DNA of 61,074 nt from an uncultured Phascolarctobacterium sp. (GTDB lineage Bacteria > Bacillota > Negativicutes > Acidaminococcales > Acidaminococcaceae). The stretch spans positions 1 through 61,074 of the forward strand of contig URGS01000011.1 of the NCBI GenBank assembly GCA_900547415.1, written 5' to 3'. Positions 32,064 through 42,700 of this stretch are shown here, one piece after another (within the stretch, counting starts at the first letter, position 1; the number at the start of each line of letters is the position of its first letter). Both the position numbers and the translations under genes were made by a program. The notes beneath the pieces were generated by a model. It had not been told where the DNA came from. It did not search any database and saw only the letters and a list, made by a program, of their open reading frames with translations.

Positions 32064-33530
32064 ATGAAAATTGGCTTTGATAATCAAAAGTATTTGAGTA
32101 TGCAATCCGAACATATCAGGGAGAGGATTAGCAAATTTGGCGACAAGCTGTATTTGGAATTTGGCGGTAAACTGTTTGATGATTATCACGCTTCTCGTGT
32201 TCTGCCAGGCTTTGCACCTGATAGTAAATTGCAAATGCTATTACAGCTTGTAGATCAGGCAGAGGTAATAATTTCTGTCAATGCATCTGATGTCGAAAAT
32301 AACAAGGTACGTCACGATTTAGGCTTGACCTATGATTTAGAGGTACTGCGTTTGGTTAAGGTGTATCGTTCCAAGGGACTTTATGTAAGCAGTGTTGTTA
32401 TTACCCAATATAAGGGACAAAAATCCATTGAAAGCTTGAAGAATAAGCTGCAGGCTATGGATATTAAGGTTTATTATCATTACCCTATTGAAGGTTATCC
32501 TCATAATGTGGAGCAAATCGTCAGTGATGAGGGCTATGGTAAAAATGATTATGTGGTGACAACCCGTCCATTAGTTGTTGTTACTGCTCCTGGACCTGGC
32601 AGCGGCAAAATGGCCACCTGCCTGTCTCAGCTTTATCACGAGAACAAGCGTGGCATTAAGGCTGGCTATGCTAAATTTGAGACCTTCCCTATTTGGAACC
32701 TTCCTTTGAAGCATCCTGTAAATATGGCCTATGAAGCTGCAACAGCAGATTTGCAGGACGTTAATATGATTGATCCCTTCCATTTGGAGGCTTATGGTGT
32801 AACTACTGTTAACTATAACCGCGATGTGGAAATTTATCCTGTTCTGGCAGCAATTTTTGAAGGTATTTACGGCTACTGCCCTTATAAATCCCCTACTGAT
32901 ATGGGTGTTAATATGGCTGGCAATTGTATTTGCGATGACGAGGTTTGTCGTGAGGCATCCCGCCAGGAGATTGTACGTCGCTATTATCAGTCATGGAACC
33001 GTATGGTAAAGGATGAGGCTACTAAGCAGGAGGTTTATACTTTGGAGCTGCTGATGAAGCAGGCTAAGGTAAGTATTAATGACCGCCGCGTAGTTACTGT
33101 GGCAAAACAGGTCGCAGAAGAACGCAAATGTGCTGTAATTGCCTTGGAACTGCCTGATGGCAGCATTGTTACTGGCAAGACTACAGATTTGCTGGGACCT
33201 GCTAGTGCAGTTTTGCTCAATGCAGTTAAGGCTTTGGCTAAAATTGCTGATGAGATGCATCTTATTTCTCCCAGCTATATCAATCCTATTCAGGATTTGA
33301 AAACAAAGTTCTTGGGCAGCAAAAATCCCCGTCTGCATATGGATGAAGTGCTTATTGCCTTGTCCATGTGTGCTGCTACTGACGAAATGGCTAAATTGGC
33401 CTTAGAGCAGTTGCCTAAGCTGAAAGGATGCCAGGCTCATTCTACAGTAATGCTTACAGAAGGAGATTTTAAAATCTTCAAGAAGCTGGGCGTAGATTTA
33501 ACTAACGACCCTATTTATGAAACTATATAA
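32064..33530 (+). CDS. DUF1846 family protein
   Basis: This 488-residue cytoplasmic protein matches DUF1846, a conserved family of mostly Gram-positive bacteria with known structure but uncertain function. Recognisable parts are MKIGFDNQKYLSMQSEHI, TAPGPGSGKMATCLSQLYHE (a nucleotide-loop-like segment), GYAKFETFPIWNLPLKHPVN and SPTDMGVNMAGN. GAGGG precedes the ATG. It sits between DUF1934 and argS in one operon. Confidence 0.9.
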   Translation: MKIGFDNQKYLSMQSEHIRERISKFGDKLYLEFGGKLFDDYHASRVLPGFAPDSKLQMLLQLVDQAEVIISVNASDVENNKVRHDLGLTYDLEVLRLVKVYRSKGLYVSSVVITQYKGQKSIESLKNKLQAMDIKVYYHYPIEGYPHNVEQIVSDEGYGKNDYVVTTRPLVVVTAPGPGSGKMATCLSQLYHENKRGIKAGYAKFETFPIWNLPLKHPVNMAYEAATADLQDVNMIDPFHLEAYGVTTVNYNRDVEIYPVLAAIFEGIYGYCPYKSPTDMGVNMAGNCICDDEVCREASRQEIVRRYYQSWNRMVKDEATKQEVYTLELLMKQAKVSINDRRVVTVAKQVAEERKCAVIALELPDGSIVTGKTTDLLGPASAVLLNAVKALAKIADEMHLISPSYINPIQDLKTKFLGSKNPRLHMDEVLIALSMCAATDEMAKLALEQLPKLKGCQAHSTVMLTEGDFKIFKKLGVDLTNDPIYETI

Positions 33531-33556
33531 GTAAAAACATAAGGAGAGATTTTGCT

Positions 33557-35281
33557 TTGGATATAAAGGATTTGTTAGCTGCTGCTATTAAAGATGCAGC
33601 ACAAAAAGCTATTGATAATGGTGTTTTAAAGCCCGGTGCGTTGCCCGAGGTTATGCTGGAAGTTCCTCCCCAAAAGGAATTTGGCGATTTTGCTACTAAC
33701 TTTGCAATGCAGTCTGCACGCAGTCTCCACTGTGCTCCCAGACAAATTGCTCAGGCTGTTGTAGACAATCTGGATTGTGCTTCTGTAGATAAAATGGAAA
33801 TTGCAGGTCCTGGATTTATTAACTTCTACCTGAAACAAAACTGGACTGCTGATGTTTTGGCCGGTATTGTTGCTGCCGGTGAAAACTACGGCAATCTGCC
33901 TGCTAATGGCTTAGGCAAGGTACAGGTAGAATATGTAAGTGCTAACCCTACCGGTCCTCTGCATATTGGCCATGCTCGTGGTGCTGCTGTTGGCAGTGCT
34001 ATGGTTAACCTGCTTCGTGCTGCTGGCTATGATGTAGAAAGCGAATACTATATTAACGATGCCGGTAACCAGATGAATAATCTGGCAGCTTCTGTTAATG
34101 CACGTTATCTGCAGCTGTTGAAGCTGGAGGAAATGGGCGGTGTTCCGGCAGACTTAACTGTTAAACAATTAGACGAAATGCCCACTGGTATTGCCTTCCC
34201 TGAAAATGGCTACCATGGCTATGATATTATTGAAACCGCTCAACGTATTATCCGCATTTATGGTAAGGAATTTGTAGACCTGGACGAAAAAGAACGTCTG
34301 GCTAAATTCTTGGATATTGCTTATAAGGAAAAGCTTGCTGCATTAAAAGAGGACTTGGAAGCCTTTGGTGTGACCTTTGATGTATGGTTCAGCGAAAAGT
34401 CTCTGCATGATGCTGACAAGATTCGTGAAGCATGTGCGTTCCTGCAAGAGCGTGGTTATATTTATGAAGAAGGCGGTGCTCTGTGGCTGAATTCTACTGC
34501 TCAGGGCGATGACAAGGACCGTGTAGTTATTCGTGACAACGGTATTCCTACTTATTTTGCCGCTGATATTGCTTATCACCGCAATAAATTTGAGCGCGGC
34601 TTTGCTCATCTGATTGACCTTTGGGGTGCAGACCACCATGGTTACATTGCTCGTGTTAAGGCTGCAGTTAATGCTTTAGGCTATAATGCAGATGACTTAG
34701 AAATCATGCTGCTGCAGATGGTACGTCTCTATCGTAATGGCGAAATGGTTAAGTTGTCCAAGCGTACTGGCGAAACCATTACTCTGCGTGAACTGATGGA
34801 CGAGGTTGGTACTGATGCTGCCCGCTATTTCTTCTGCATGCGTTCTTTGGATAGTCAGCTGGATTTTGATATGACTCTGGCTACTGAAAAATCCAATGAA
34901 AACCCTGTTTATTATATTCAATATGCTCATGCCCGTATTTCCAGCATTGGCCGTCAGATAGCTGAAGCTGGTATTGAGGCTGTTTCTAATGATGAGCTGA
35001 AGCTTGATGTATTACAGGCTCCTGAGGAGCTGGCTCTGATCAAAAAGCTGGGCGAATATCCTGAAATGCTGGCTGGTGCAGCACGTGAACGTGCTGTGCA
35101 TCATGTTGCAACCTATACCTATGAGCTGGCAGGCTTGTTCCATTCCTTCTACAACCATTGCCGTATCTTAGGTGTGGATAGTGATTTGCAGCAGGCACGT
35201 CTGGCATTGGTTAAGGCTGTTGGCCATACCATTCGCCATGGCTTAGGAATTCTGGGTGTATCTGCACCGGAAAGAATGTAA
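33557..35281 (+). CDS. argS: Arginyl-tRNA synthetase
   Basis: This 574-residue class I synthetase has the HIGH motif at residues 136-139 (GPLHIGHARG) and a KMSKS-type loop KLSKR at 399-403. It has an N-terminal Add1 domain and the C-terminal DALR anticodon-binding domain (about 455-574). It charges tRNA-Arg. It starts at TTG, since AAGGAGAG is 8-10 bases before it and the reading matches the family N-terminus. Third in the DUF1934 operon. Confidence 0.96.
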   Translation: MDIKDLLAAAIKDAAQKAIDNGVLKPGALPEVMLEVPPQKEFGDFATNFAMQSARSLHCAPRQIAQAVVDNLDCASVDKMEIAGPGFINFYLKQNWTADVLAGIVAAGENYGNLPANGLGKVQVEYVSANPTGPLHIGHARGAAVGSAMVNLLRAAGYDVESEYYINDAGNQMNNLAASVNARYLQLLKLEEMGGVPADLTVKQLDEMPTGIAFPENGYHGYDIIETAQRIIRIYGKEFVDLDEKERLAKFLDIAYKEKLAALKEDLEAFGVTFDVWFSEKSLHDADKIREACAFLQERGYIYEEGGALWLNSTAQGDDKDRVVIRDNGIPTYFAADIAYHRNKFERGFAHLIDLWGADHHGYIARVKAAVNALGYNADDLEIMLLQMVRLYRNGEMVKLSKRTGETITLRELMDEVGTDAARYFFCMRSLDSQLDFDMTLATEKSNENPVYYIQYAHARISSIGRQIAEAGIEAVSNDELKLDVLQAPEELALIKKLGEYPEMLAGAARERAVHHVATYTYELAGLFHSFYNHCRILGVDSDLQQARLALVKAVGHTIRHGLGILGVSAPERM

Positions 35282-35351
35282 GTCGGGTCAAAAGTCCTTA
35301 AAGGTTCCTGTATATTACATAAAAATTAAATAAAGAAAGGTTCGGGTAAAT

Positions 35352-36965
35352 ATGACAAAGTATATCTTCGTAACCGGTGGCGTAGTTTCTTCTTTAGGCA
35401 AGGGCATTACTGCTGCATCTTTAGGTCGTTTGCTGAAAAGCCGCGGCTTTAAGGTGACTATCCAAAAATTTGATCCCTATCTTAACGTTGATCCTGGTAC
35501 TATGAGCCCCTATCAGCACGGTGAGGTTTTTGTAACTGATGACGGTGCGGAGACCGACCTGGACCTAGGTCACTATGAGCGTTTTGTTGATGTAAATCTT
35601 TCTAAGGATTCTAGCAGTACCGCAGGTAAAATTTACGTTGCGGTTCTGAACAAAGAACGTCGTGGTGACTACCTTGGCGGTACCGTACAGGTTATTCCTC
35701 ATGTTACCAATGAAATCAAAGAGCGGATTTTCCGCGTAGGTCGTGAGGACAATGCTGATTTCGTAATTACTGAGATTGGTGGTACAGTTGGCGACATTGA
35801 AGGATTGCCTTTCCTTGAAGCTATCCGCCAAGTTAAGAAAGATGTTGGCCGCAATGACTGCCTTTACATTCACGTAACTTTAGTTCCGTATGTAGCTGCA
35901 GCAGGCGAGCTAAAGACTAAACCTACTCAGCACAGTGTTAAAGAACTGCGTAGTCTGGGTATTCAGCCAGATATTCTGGTTTGTCGCAGTGAAAAGCCTA
36001 TTCCCCATGATATGTGTGAGAAGATGGCGATGTTCTGTGACGTAGATACTGATGCTGTTTTCCAAAACCTGACTGCAAAAAGTATTTACGAGGTTCCTAT
36101 GCTGTTGGAGGAGCAGGGGTTGGATGAGGTTGTAATGCGTAAGCTGGATGTTTCTGCTGAAAATCATGCTAAGGATATGACTGAATGGCATGATATGGTA
36201 GAACGCATGCTGAAGAATTATGACCGTAAGGTAACTATTGGTGTTGTTGGCAAATATGTTGAGCTGAAGGATGCGTACATTAGTCTGACAGAGGCTCTTC
36301 GTCATGCAGCAATAGGTAATGAAGCTAATCTGGAAATCAAATGGATTAACGCAGAGAAGGCTGAGGCTGGCGGTATAAATCTAGAAGATGAACTGAAGGA
36401 TGTTGATGGTATCCTGGTTCCAGGTGGTTTTGGCAATAGAGGAGTCGAAGGAAAAATTAGTGCTATTAAGTATGCTCGAGAGCATAAGGTTCCTTTCTTT
36501 GGAATATGCTTAGGTATGCAGTGTGCTGTAATTGAGTATGCTCGTCATATTGGCATGACTGATGCCAACAGCACTGAAATTAATCCTGATACCACTCATC
36601 CTGTTATTGACCTGATGCCTGATCAGCATGATGTTGAGAATATGGGTGGTACAATGCGTTTGGGGCAGTATCCCTGCAAGCTTACTCCTGGCAGTCTGGC
36701 TGAAAAGGCTTATGGCGAAGCTTTGATTTACGAGCGTCATCGTCATCGCTATGAAGTGAACAATGCTTATCGCGAAGAACTGGAAAAGCATGGTCTGGTA
36801 TTTGGCGGTACGCTGCCTAACGGTCGTCTGGTTGAAATTGTTGAATTGCCTACCGATGTTCATCCGTGGTTTTTGGGAGCTCAATTCCATCCGGAGCTGA
36901 AATCCCGTCCAACTAATCCTCATCCACTGTTCCTTAAATTTATCGCAGCTGCTTTGAGGGAATAA
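35352..36965 (+). CDS. pyrG: CTP synthase
   Basis: This 537-residue enzyme aminates UTP to CTP with glutamine. The N-terminal synthase domain shows TGGVVSSLGKGI and DPYLNVDPGTMSPYQHGEVFV. The C-terminal class I glutamine amidotransferase has its nucleophile Cys386 in FFGICLGMQ and the His-Glu pair in GAQFHPELKSRP. Length is typical. AAAGG precedes the ATG. It is followed by a strong terminator. Confidence 0.98.
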   Translation: MTKYIFVTGGVVSSLGKGITAASLGRLLKSRGFKVTIQKFDPYLNVDPGTMSPYQHGEVFVTDDGAETDLDLGHYERFVDVNLSKDSSSTAGKIYVAVLNKERRGDYLGGTVQVIPHVTNEIKERIFRVGREDNADFVITEIGGTVGDIEGLPFLEAIRQVKKDVGRNDCLYIHVTLVPYVAAAGELKTKPTQHSVKELRSLGIQPDILVCRSEKPIPHDMCEKMAMFCDVDTDAVFQNLTAKSIYEVPMLLEEQGLDEVVMRKLDVSAENHAKDMTEWHDMVERMLKNYDRKVTIGVVGKYVELKDAYISLTEALRHAAIGNEANLEIKWINAEKAEAGGINLEDELKDVDGILVPGGFGNRGVEGKISAIKYAREHKVPFFGICLGMQCAVIEYARHIGMTDANSTEINPDTTHPVIDLMPDQHDVENMGGTMRLGQYPCKLTPGSLAEKAYGEALIYERHRHRYEVNNAYREELEKHGLVFGGTLPNGRLVEIVELPTDVHPWFLGAQFHPELKSRPTNPHPLFLKFIAAALRE

Positions 36966-36984
36966 AAATAAACCAGGTCTTTAT

Positions 36985-37018
36985 GAGCAGACTGCTGTAA
37001 GGCGGTCTGCTCTTTTTT
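36985..37018 (+). terminator. Terminator of pyrG
   Basis: The stem GAGCAGAC / GTCTGCTC (36985-36992 with 37005-37012), extended by about 3 inner pairs, runs into TTTTTT. Confidence 0.92.
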
Positions 37019-37049
37019 CGTTAAGCTATAGCTTAGAAGGGAGGCTTAT

Positions 37050-38000
37050 ATGCTGAAAAAAATTTTTATAAGCGCAATCCTATTGATTGCAGTGCTGTGC
37101 TTTGTCGTGTCCTTGCTGAAGGGCAATAATAGCGCAGAAAAGGCTGTTTCTAGTCCGGATAGAGTAGCCGTAATTAATATTGAGGGGACCATTGTCAGCG
37201 GCGGCGATGTTCAGGACACTTTGTTTCAACAGTCTACTGGTGTAACCAGCGGCAGCATTATGCGTCAGATTAGAGATGCTGCTGAGGACGACAGTGTTAA
37301 GGCTTTGCTCCTTAATATCAACAGCGGCGGCGGCAGCGCTACTGCAGCAGAGGAAATTGGTCGTGAGCTGAAGCGCTTTAAGGAAACTACTAATAAGCCT
37401 ATTGTTGCAACTATGAGCGATATGGGTGCTTCTGCGGCTTATTGGATTGCAGCCTGCAGCAGCGATAAGATTTATGCAAACTCCACTACTTTAACTGGTA
37501 GCATCGGTGTTTATATGCCGTATATGAACACTCAGGAGCTGTTCAAGAAAATTGGTATTAAGACTGACAAAATCAAAAGTGGTCCCTATAAGGATATTTT
37601 AAGCAATGACCGTCCTATGACTGAAGCAGAAAAAATTCTGCTCCAAAACATGGTAAATGAGATTTACAATGAGTTCATTACTGTTGTTGTTACAGGTCGC
37701 AAAATGGATGAGGCTCACGTACGCAATCTGGCTGACGGTCGTATTTATACTGGATCTCAGGCTAAAAATCTGGGTCTTGTGGATGAGCTGGGCAATTACT
37801 ATGATGCGCTGGCTGCAGCAGGTAAGCTGGCAGAAATTACTCCAGGCAAGGATGGTTTACCTCCTGTAAAGCAACATGTGAAGCAGCAGCCTTGGGAGTA
37901 TCTTTTAGGTGCTGAAATTGCTAATGTTGTCAAGTCCCAGCTGGTTGAGTCTATTAGTGCAGGTCTTCAGGGTGACGCATCTTTACAGAGTGCGAGGTGA
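37050..38000 (+). CDS. sppA: Signal peptide peptidase SppA (serine protease)
   Basis: This 316-residue membrane-anchored protease of the S49 family has a single N-terminal membrane helix (about residues 4-22) and an outside catalytic domain. The Ser/Lys dyad is visible as Ser128 in MGASAAYWIA and Lys181 in KSGPYKDIL, with the TGSIGVYMP and DGRIYTGSQA motifs. It degrades cleaved signal peptides and membrane protein fragments. GGGAGG precedes the ATG. The Yip1-family gene follows after 6 bases. Confidence 0.94.
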   Translation: MLKKIFISAILLIAVLCFVVSLLKGNNSAEKAVSSPDRVAVINIEGTIVSGGDVQDTLFQQSTGVTSGSIMRQIRDAAEDDSVKALLLNINSGGGSATAAEEIGRELKRFKETTNKPIVATMSDMGASAAYWIAACSSDKIYANSTTLTGSIGVYMPYMNTQELFKKIGIKTDKIKSGPYKDILSNDRPMTEAEKILLQNMVNEIYNEFITVVVTGRKMDEAHVRNLADGRIYTGSQAKNLGLVDELGNYYDALAAAGKLAEITPGKDGLPPVKQHVKQQPWEYLLGAEIANVVKSQLVESISAGLQGDASLQSAR

Positions 38001-38006
38001 TGAGCT

Positions 38007-38576
38007 ATGAGGCGCAAAACCTATGATGTTCTTTTTGAACCTAGTGTTGGTATGACCGCTTTAGTAAAGCAGCCTTGCCTGTGGCGCAGTGGCTTTTATT
38101 TTGTCCTCAGCATAGGTTTCTTTACGGGGGTTGTTACTAACTGCTGGTTGATTGAGCAAACACTGCAGGTTCGTTTGGCCATTATAGCAGCAGCAATCAT
38201 TATTAGTGCTACGGCTCTTACTCTGTATGGTTTTCTGCTGCATGGAATTATGGAAACCTTCGGTGCTCTTGCCGGGGATCCGGTAGGCTTAATCTGTCTT
38301 TTGGGCTATACTACGCTGCCATTTCTAATTTTGACGCCAGCGGCGCTCCTAGCCGGAAAAATGGGTTGGGGTGGTCTGGTATTTTTAGGGGTGGTATTCC
38401 TAATAGGCTTTGTCTGGATGCTGTATTTATTAGTGAGGACACTTGAGGTTGTATATCTTATTGACTTTATGCGTGCCTCCGTTACTGTTCTTTTTAGCCT
38501 GCTTCTCTTGTACATTGTTATGGTACTGCCGTGGCAGATTGGCTGTAGTATGCTGCTGCGCAGCTTAGGTCTATGA
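38007..38576 (+). CDS. Yip1-family membrane protein
   Basis: This 189-residue protein has about five hydrophobic helices and the Yip1 (PF04893) pattern: an N-terminal FEPSVGMTALVKQP segment before the first helix and a central GDPVGLICLLGYTTLPFLI. The function in bacteria is not known. GAGGTG precedes the ATG. It is downstream of sppA in the same operon, which hints at an envelope-related role. Confidence 0.8.
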   Translation: MRRKTYDVLFEPSVGMTALVKQPCLWRSGFYFVLSIGFFTGVVTNCWLIEQTLQVRLAIIAAAIIISATALTLYGFLLHGIMETFGALAGDPVGLICLLGYTTLPFLILTPAALLAGKMGWGGLVFLGVVFLIGFVWMLYLLVRTLEVVYLIDFMRASVTVLFSLLLLYIVMVLPWQIGCSMLLRSLGL

Positions 38577-38617
38577 TGATTACCTTTTAGTCATATTCTG
38601 CTGCAGGGATTTTTAGG

Positions 38618-38646
38618 TTGCTAAAAATTCGCGAAAGTGTCATAAT
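38618..38646 (+). promoter_or_regulatory. Promoter of glpX
   Basis: TTGCTA (38618-38623) and CATAAT (38641-38646) are 17 bases apart, 55 bases before the ATG. Confidence 0.65.
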
Positions 38647-38700
38647 AAATAGAGAATTTACTTTTTTTCAATATCATATATTTAAGGAGTGTTGTGAAGA

Positions 38701-39663
38701 ATGAACAGAGAGCTTTCTATGGAATTTGTACGTGTTACTGAAGCTGCAGCTATTGCCTGCGGTCATCTGGTTGGCAGAGGCGATAAAAATGGTGCTGACG
38801 GTTTAGCTGTTGATGCTATGCGTGCTGCTTTCGATACTGTAAATATCAGTGGTACTGTTGTAATTGGCGAAGGCGAAATGGATGAAGCTCCCATGCTTTA
38901 TATTGGCGAAGAGGTTGGTGCTGGCGGCACTCCTGTTGATATCGCAGTTGACCCTGTTGAAGGTACTAATCTGGTAGCTAAAGGACAACCCGGTGCTATT
39001 GCTGTAATCGCTATTGCTCCTCGTGGATGCCTGCTCCATGCTCCTGATATGTATATGGACAAGATTGCTGTTGGTCCTCGTGCTAAGGGCTGCATCGATA
39101 TCAATGCTCCTATTTCTGAAAATCTGGAGCGCGTTGCAAAGGCTATGAACCGTAAGGTTTCTGATTTGAACGTAGTTCTGCTGGACAGAGAACGTCATTA
39201 TCCAATCATGGAAGAAATTCGTAAGGCTGGTGCACGTATTTCCCTGATCACTGACGGTGACGTTAACCCCATCGTTGAGTGCTGCATTGAAGGCTCCGGC
39301 GTACATATGTATGTTGGCCGCGGCGGTGCTCCAGAAGGCGTACTGGGTGCTGTAGCTGTTAAATGCCTTGGTGGTGATATGCAATGCCGTCTCTATCCTG
39401 AAGATGAGGCTCAAATCGAGCGTTGCCATAAAATGGGCATTACCGATGTAAACCAAGTGCTGACCTTAGATGACATGGTTAAGGGTGATGACTGCATGTT
39501 TACTGCAACCGCAATTACCAACTGCAATATGCTCAATGGTCTGCGTTACTTTAATGACGGCGTACGTACTCATACTATTTCTGCTCGTTATAAAACCGGT
39601 ACTGTTCGCTTTGTAGACGCTATTCACAGCATTGACCGTAAAGTGCTGTCCGTTAAACTTTAA
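38701..39663 (+). CDS. glpX: Fructose-1,6-bisphosphatase, class II
   Basis: This 320-residue enzyme removes the 1-phosphate of fructose 1,6-bisphosphate in gluconeogenesis. Class II motifs are clear: VIGEGEMDEAPML (metal site), VDPVEGTNL, and GRGGAPEGVLGAVA. AAGGAG precedes the ATG. It is usually regulated by carbon status, but no operator is obvious here. A weak hairpin follows before mfd. Confidence 0.96.
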   Translation: MNRELSMEFVRVTEAAAIACGHLVGRGDKNGADGLAVDAMRAAFDTVNISGTVVIGEGEMDEAPMLYIGEEVGAGGTPVDIAVDPVEGTNLVAKGQPGAIAVIAIAPRGCLLHAPDMYMDKIAVGPRAKGCIDINAPISENLERVAKAMNRKVSDLNVVLLDRERHYPIMEEIRKAGARISLITDGDVNPIVECCIEGSGVHMYVGRGGAPEGVLGAVAVKCLGGDMQCRLYPEDEAQIERCHKMGITDVNQVLTLDDMVKGDDCMFTATAITNCNMLNGLRYFNDGVRTHTISARYKTGTVRFVDAIHSIDRKVLSVKL

Positions 39664-39677
39664 TTTTGTTCTTTACT

Positions 39678-39707
39678 AATAGGGCGTGAAATTATTCATG
39701 CCCTATT
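39678..39707 (+). terminator. Weak terminator between glpX and mfd
   Basis: The 11-bp stem AATAGGGCGTG / CATGCCCTATT (one G-U pair) has only an AATTGTTT tail, so partial read-through into mfd is likely. Confidence 0.6.
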
Positions 39708-39720
39708 AATTGTTTATATT

Positions 39721-42700
39721 ATGGAAAATCTTATTTTAGAGCTAGTTGCTGCTGTACCAGAGGTGCAGCAGGCAGCTGAATATCAAAAGAATAAAAAAGC
39801 ATATCTTTTAACCGGGTTGGCCTCAAGCAACAAGCCGGTCTTTTTTGCTGCCATGGACAAGCTTTTGGAAAAGCGTGGCAGTATTGCCTTTATTACAGCT
39901 TCACGTGAAGAAATTCGTGCCTACAGGCGTGAGCTGAACTATTTTTATCCTGACCTACCTATGCAGGAATTTTACCCTGATAATTTGCCGCGTGTACAGG
40001 CTGACACCCAGAGTCTGGAGCTGCAGGCAGGTCGTGCAGCGGCTCTGCGCTTTTTACAGGGTGAGGAGCGAGGTATTGTTTTCATCACAGCGGAGGCTCT
40101 GCAGCAAAAGCAGCTGCGTCCTGCTGGAGTTGGTGGTCGTCATCTGCTTTTGAAGCTGGGTGAGGAACGGGAGCAGCAGGAGGTAATCAGTACACTTGTA
40201 GAATTAGGCTATGAACGTACTGATCAGGTAGATGCAATTGGTCAGTTTTCTGTTCGCGGTGGTATATTGGACGTATTTCCCATTAACAGCAATGTGCCCG
40301 TTCGTGTGGAATGGTTTGATATAGAAATTGACGCTATCCGCAGCTTTGATGTAGATAATCAGCGCAGTCTGCAGCCTTTAGATGATCTGAAGGTCGCTCC
40401 TATTAATGTTGAAGCATCGGAGGCCTATGAGTCTGATGTTTTTGCATATTGTGCAGATACAACGATGATTGTAGTAGATGAGCCAGTTAAGGTTTTTTCC
40501 ATGCTGGAAAAGCTGGATAAAGAAAACAAGGGTTATGCTGAGGACTTGTTTACACATGATGAACTGATAACTGCCAGCGCAGAGGCTGGAGCTATTTTTG
40601 TTTCCGCTCTTGGACACAGTTATCTAAAGGATTTGCCGTCATTGGCAGTACCTGTTAGAGCTGTTTCACCTTATAACAAGAATATTTTCATGCTGACAGA
40701 GGACTTGCATAATTGGCTGGAGGATGGCATTACACCTGTTATTATGATGTCCAATAGCATAAAGGCCCGTGGTTTAGCAGAAAATTTGCGTAACTATAAG
40801 CTGGAGGGTGTGTATGCAGAAGGAGAACTTCAGTCTGGTGTAGTCAATGTTACATATGGTGATCTTGACCACGGCTTTAGATTTTGGAATGAAGAATGGC
40901 TGCTGCTTACGGAAAATGATATTTTTGGTATGCAAAAGCGCAAGCGCCTGCATACCAAGCATCAGGGACAACAGCTCCAGTATTTCAGCGATATTAAGGC
41001 TGGCGACTATGTCGTTCACAAGATACATGGCATTGGCCGTTATATTGGTGTCGAGAATGTTCTTGTAGGCGGTATTCATCGTGATTATCTGCTGCTTGTA
41101 TATGCTGGAGACGACAAGCTTTATGTGCCAGTTGACCAGGTGGGAATGCTGCATAAGTATGTTGGCAGCGAAGGTACTGTTCCGCGTTTGTCAAAAATGG
41201 GCGGCAGCGATTGGAAGCGTACTACAGCCAAGGCTTCTAAAGCTATTACGGAGCTAGCCGAAGAGCTCCTGCGCTTGTATGCTCAGCGTCAGATTACTAC
41301 GGGCTTTGCCTATAGTCCTGATGGGCAGATGCAGCATGACTTTGAGGAAAGCTTTCCCTATGAGGAAACACCTGATCAGCTTAAGGCTATAGCTGAAATT
41401 AAGGCTGATATGGAAAAACCTCAGCCTATGGAGCGCTTGTTGTGCGGCGACGTTGGCTATGGCAAGACTGAGGTTGCCATTCGTGCTGCTTTTAAAGCAG
41501 TCGTAGATGGCAAGCAGGTGGCCGTAATGGTGCCTACAACGGTACTTGCTCAGCAGCATTTTCTAACCTTCAAGGAGAGAATGCATAATTTTGGTGTTAA
41601 TGTAGCTGTGCTGAATCGTTTTTGCACACCTAAGGAACAAAAACAGACATTGCAGGCTTTGGAAGAGGGACGTATAGATGTTCTTATTGGTACTCATCGT
41701 CTGCTGCAGCCGGATATCCGTTTTCAGGATTTAGGACTTCTGATCATAGATGAGGAACAGAGATTTGGCGTTGCTCAAAAAGAAAAAATAAAAAAATGGT
41801 GCTTGGGAATTGATGTGCTCTGCCTTTCAGCAACACCAATTCCTAGAACACTGCATATGGCTCTTGTAAATGGTCGCGATATGAGCGTTATAGAGTCTCC
41901 TCCGGAGGATAGACTTCCAGTAGAAACCTATGTCAGCGAATATAATGAGGGCATGATTAAAGAAGCATTGGAGCGGGAGCTGCGTCGTGGCGGCAGAATT
42001 TACTACATTCACAATCGTGTAAGTGGCTTGGAGCAGATTGCGGCTAGACTGCGTAAATTGGTGCCTGGCATTAATATCAGAATGGCTCACGGTCAGATGA
42101 ATGAAGAAATGCTGGAAGACGCTATGATAAGCTTTTACGAGGGTACCTGCGATGTACTTCTTTGTACAACTATTGTAGAAAATGGCTTGGACGTTCCTTT
42201 GGCCAATACAATTATTATTGATGGTGCAGAGAATTTTGGACTTTCCCAGCTCTATCAGATGCGTGGCCGTGTGGGACGCAGCTCCAGATTGGCGTATGCG
42301 TATTTTGTATATAAGCCAAATAAGGCTTTAAGTGAAATTGCGGAAAAGCGCTTGCAGGCTATTCGCGATTTTACGGAGCTTGGCGCAGGCTTTAAAATAG
42401 CAATGCGTGACCTGGAAATTCGTGGAGCTGGCAATCTTTTAGGTGCACAGCAGCACGGACATATTACAGGCATTGGTTTTGCGGCTTATTGTGAAATGCT
42501 TGAGCAGACTATTCGTCGGCTCAAGGATGGCAAAGCTGCTGTAGAGCCAGAACCGGATCCTATTCTGGAGATTTCTGCTGAAGCGTATATTCCTGATGAA
42601 TATATTGAAGATCCTCGCTACAAGATGGAGCTGTATCGTCGCTTTGCTGAGCTGGAATACAAGGATAAGGACGATTTGCTTGATGAGATCTATGACCGCT

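Noticed and set aside
33531..33556. T-box control of argS or lysS
   Set aside because: No T-box core or specifier-type stem is visible in front of either operon.
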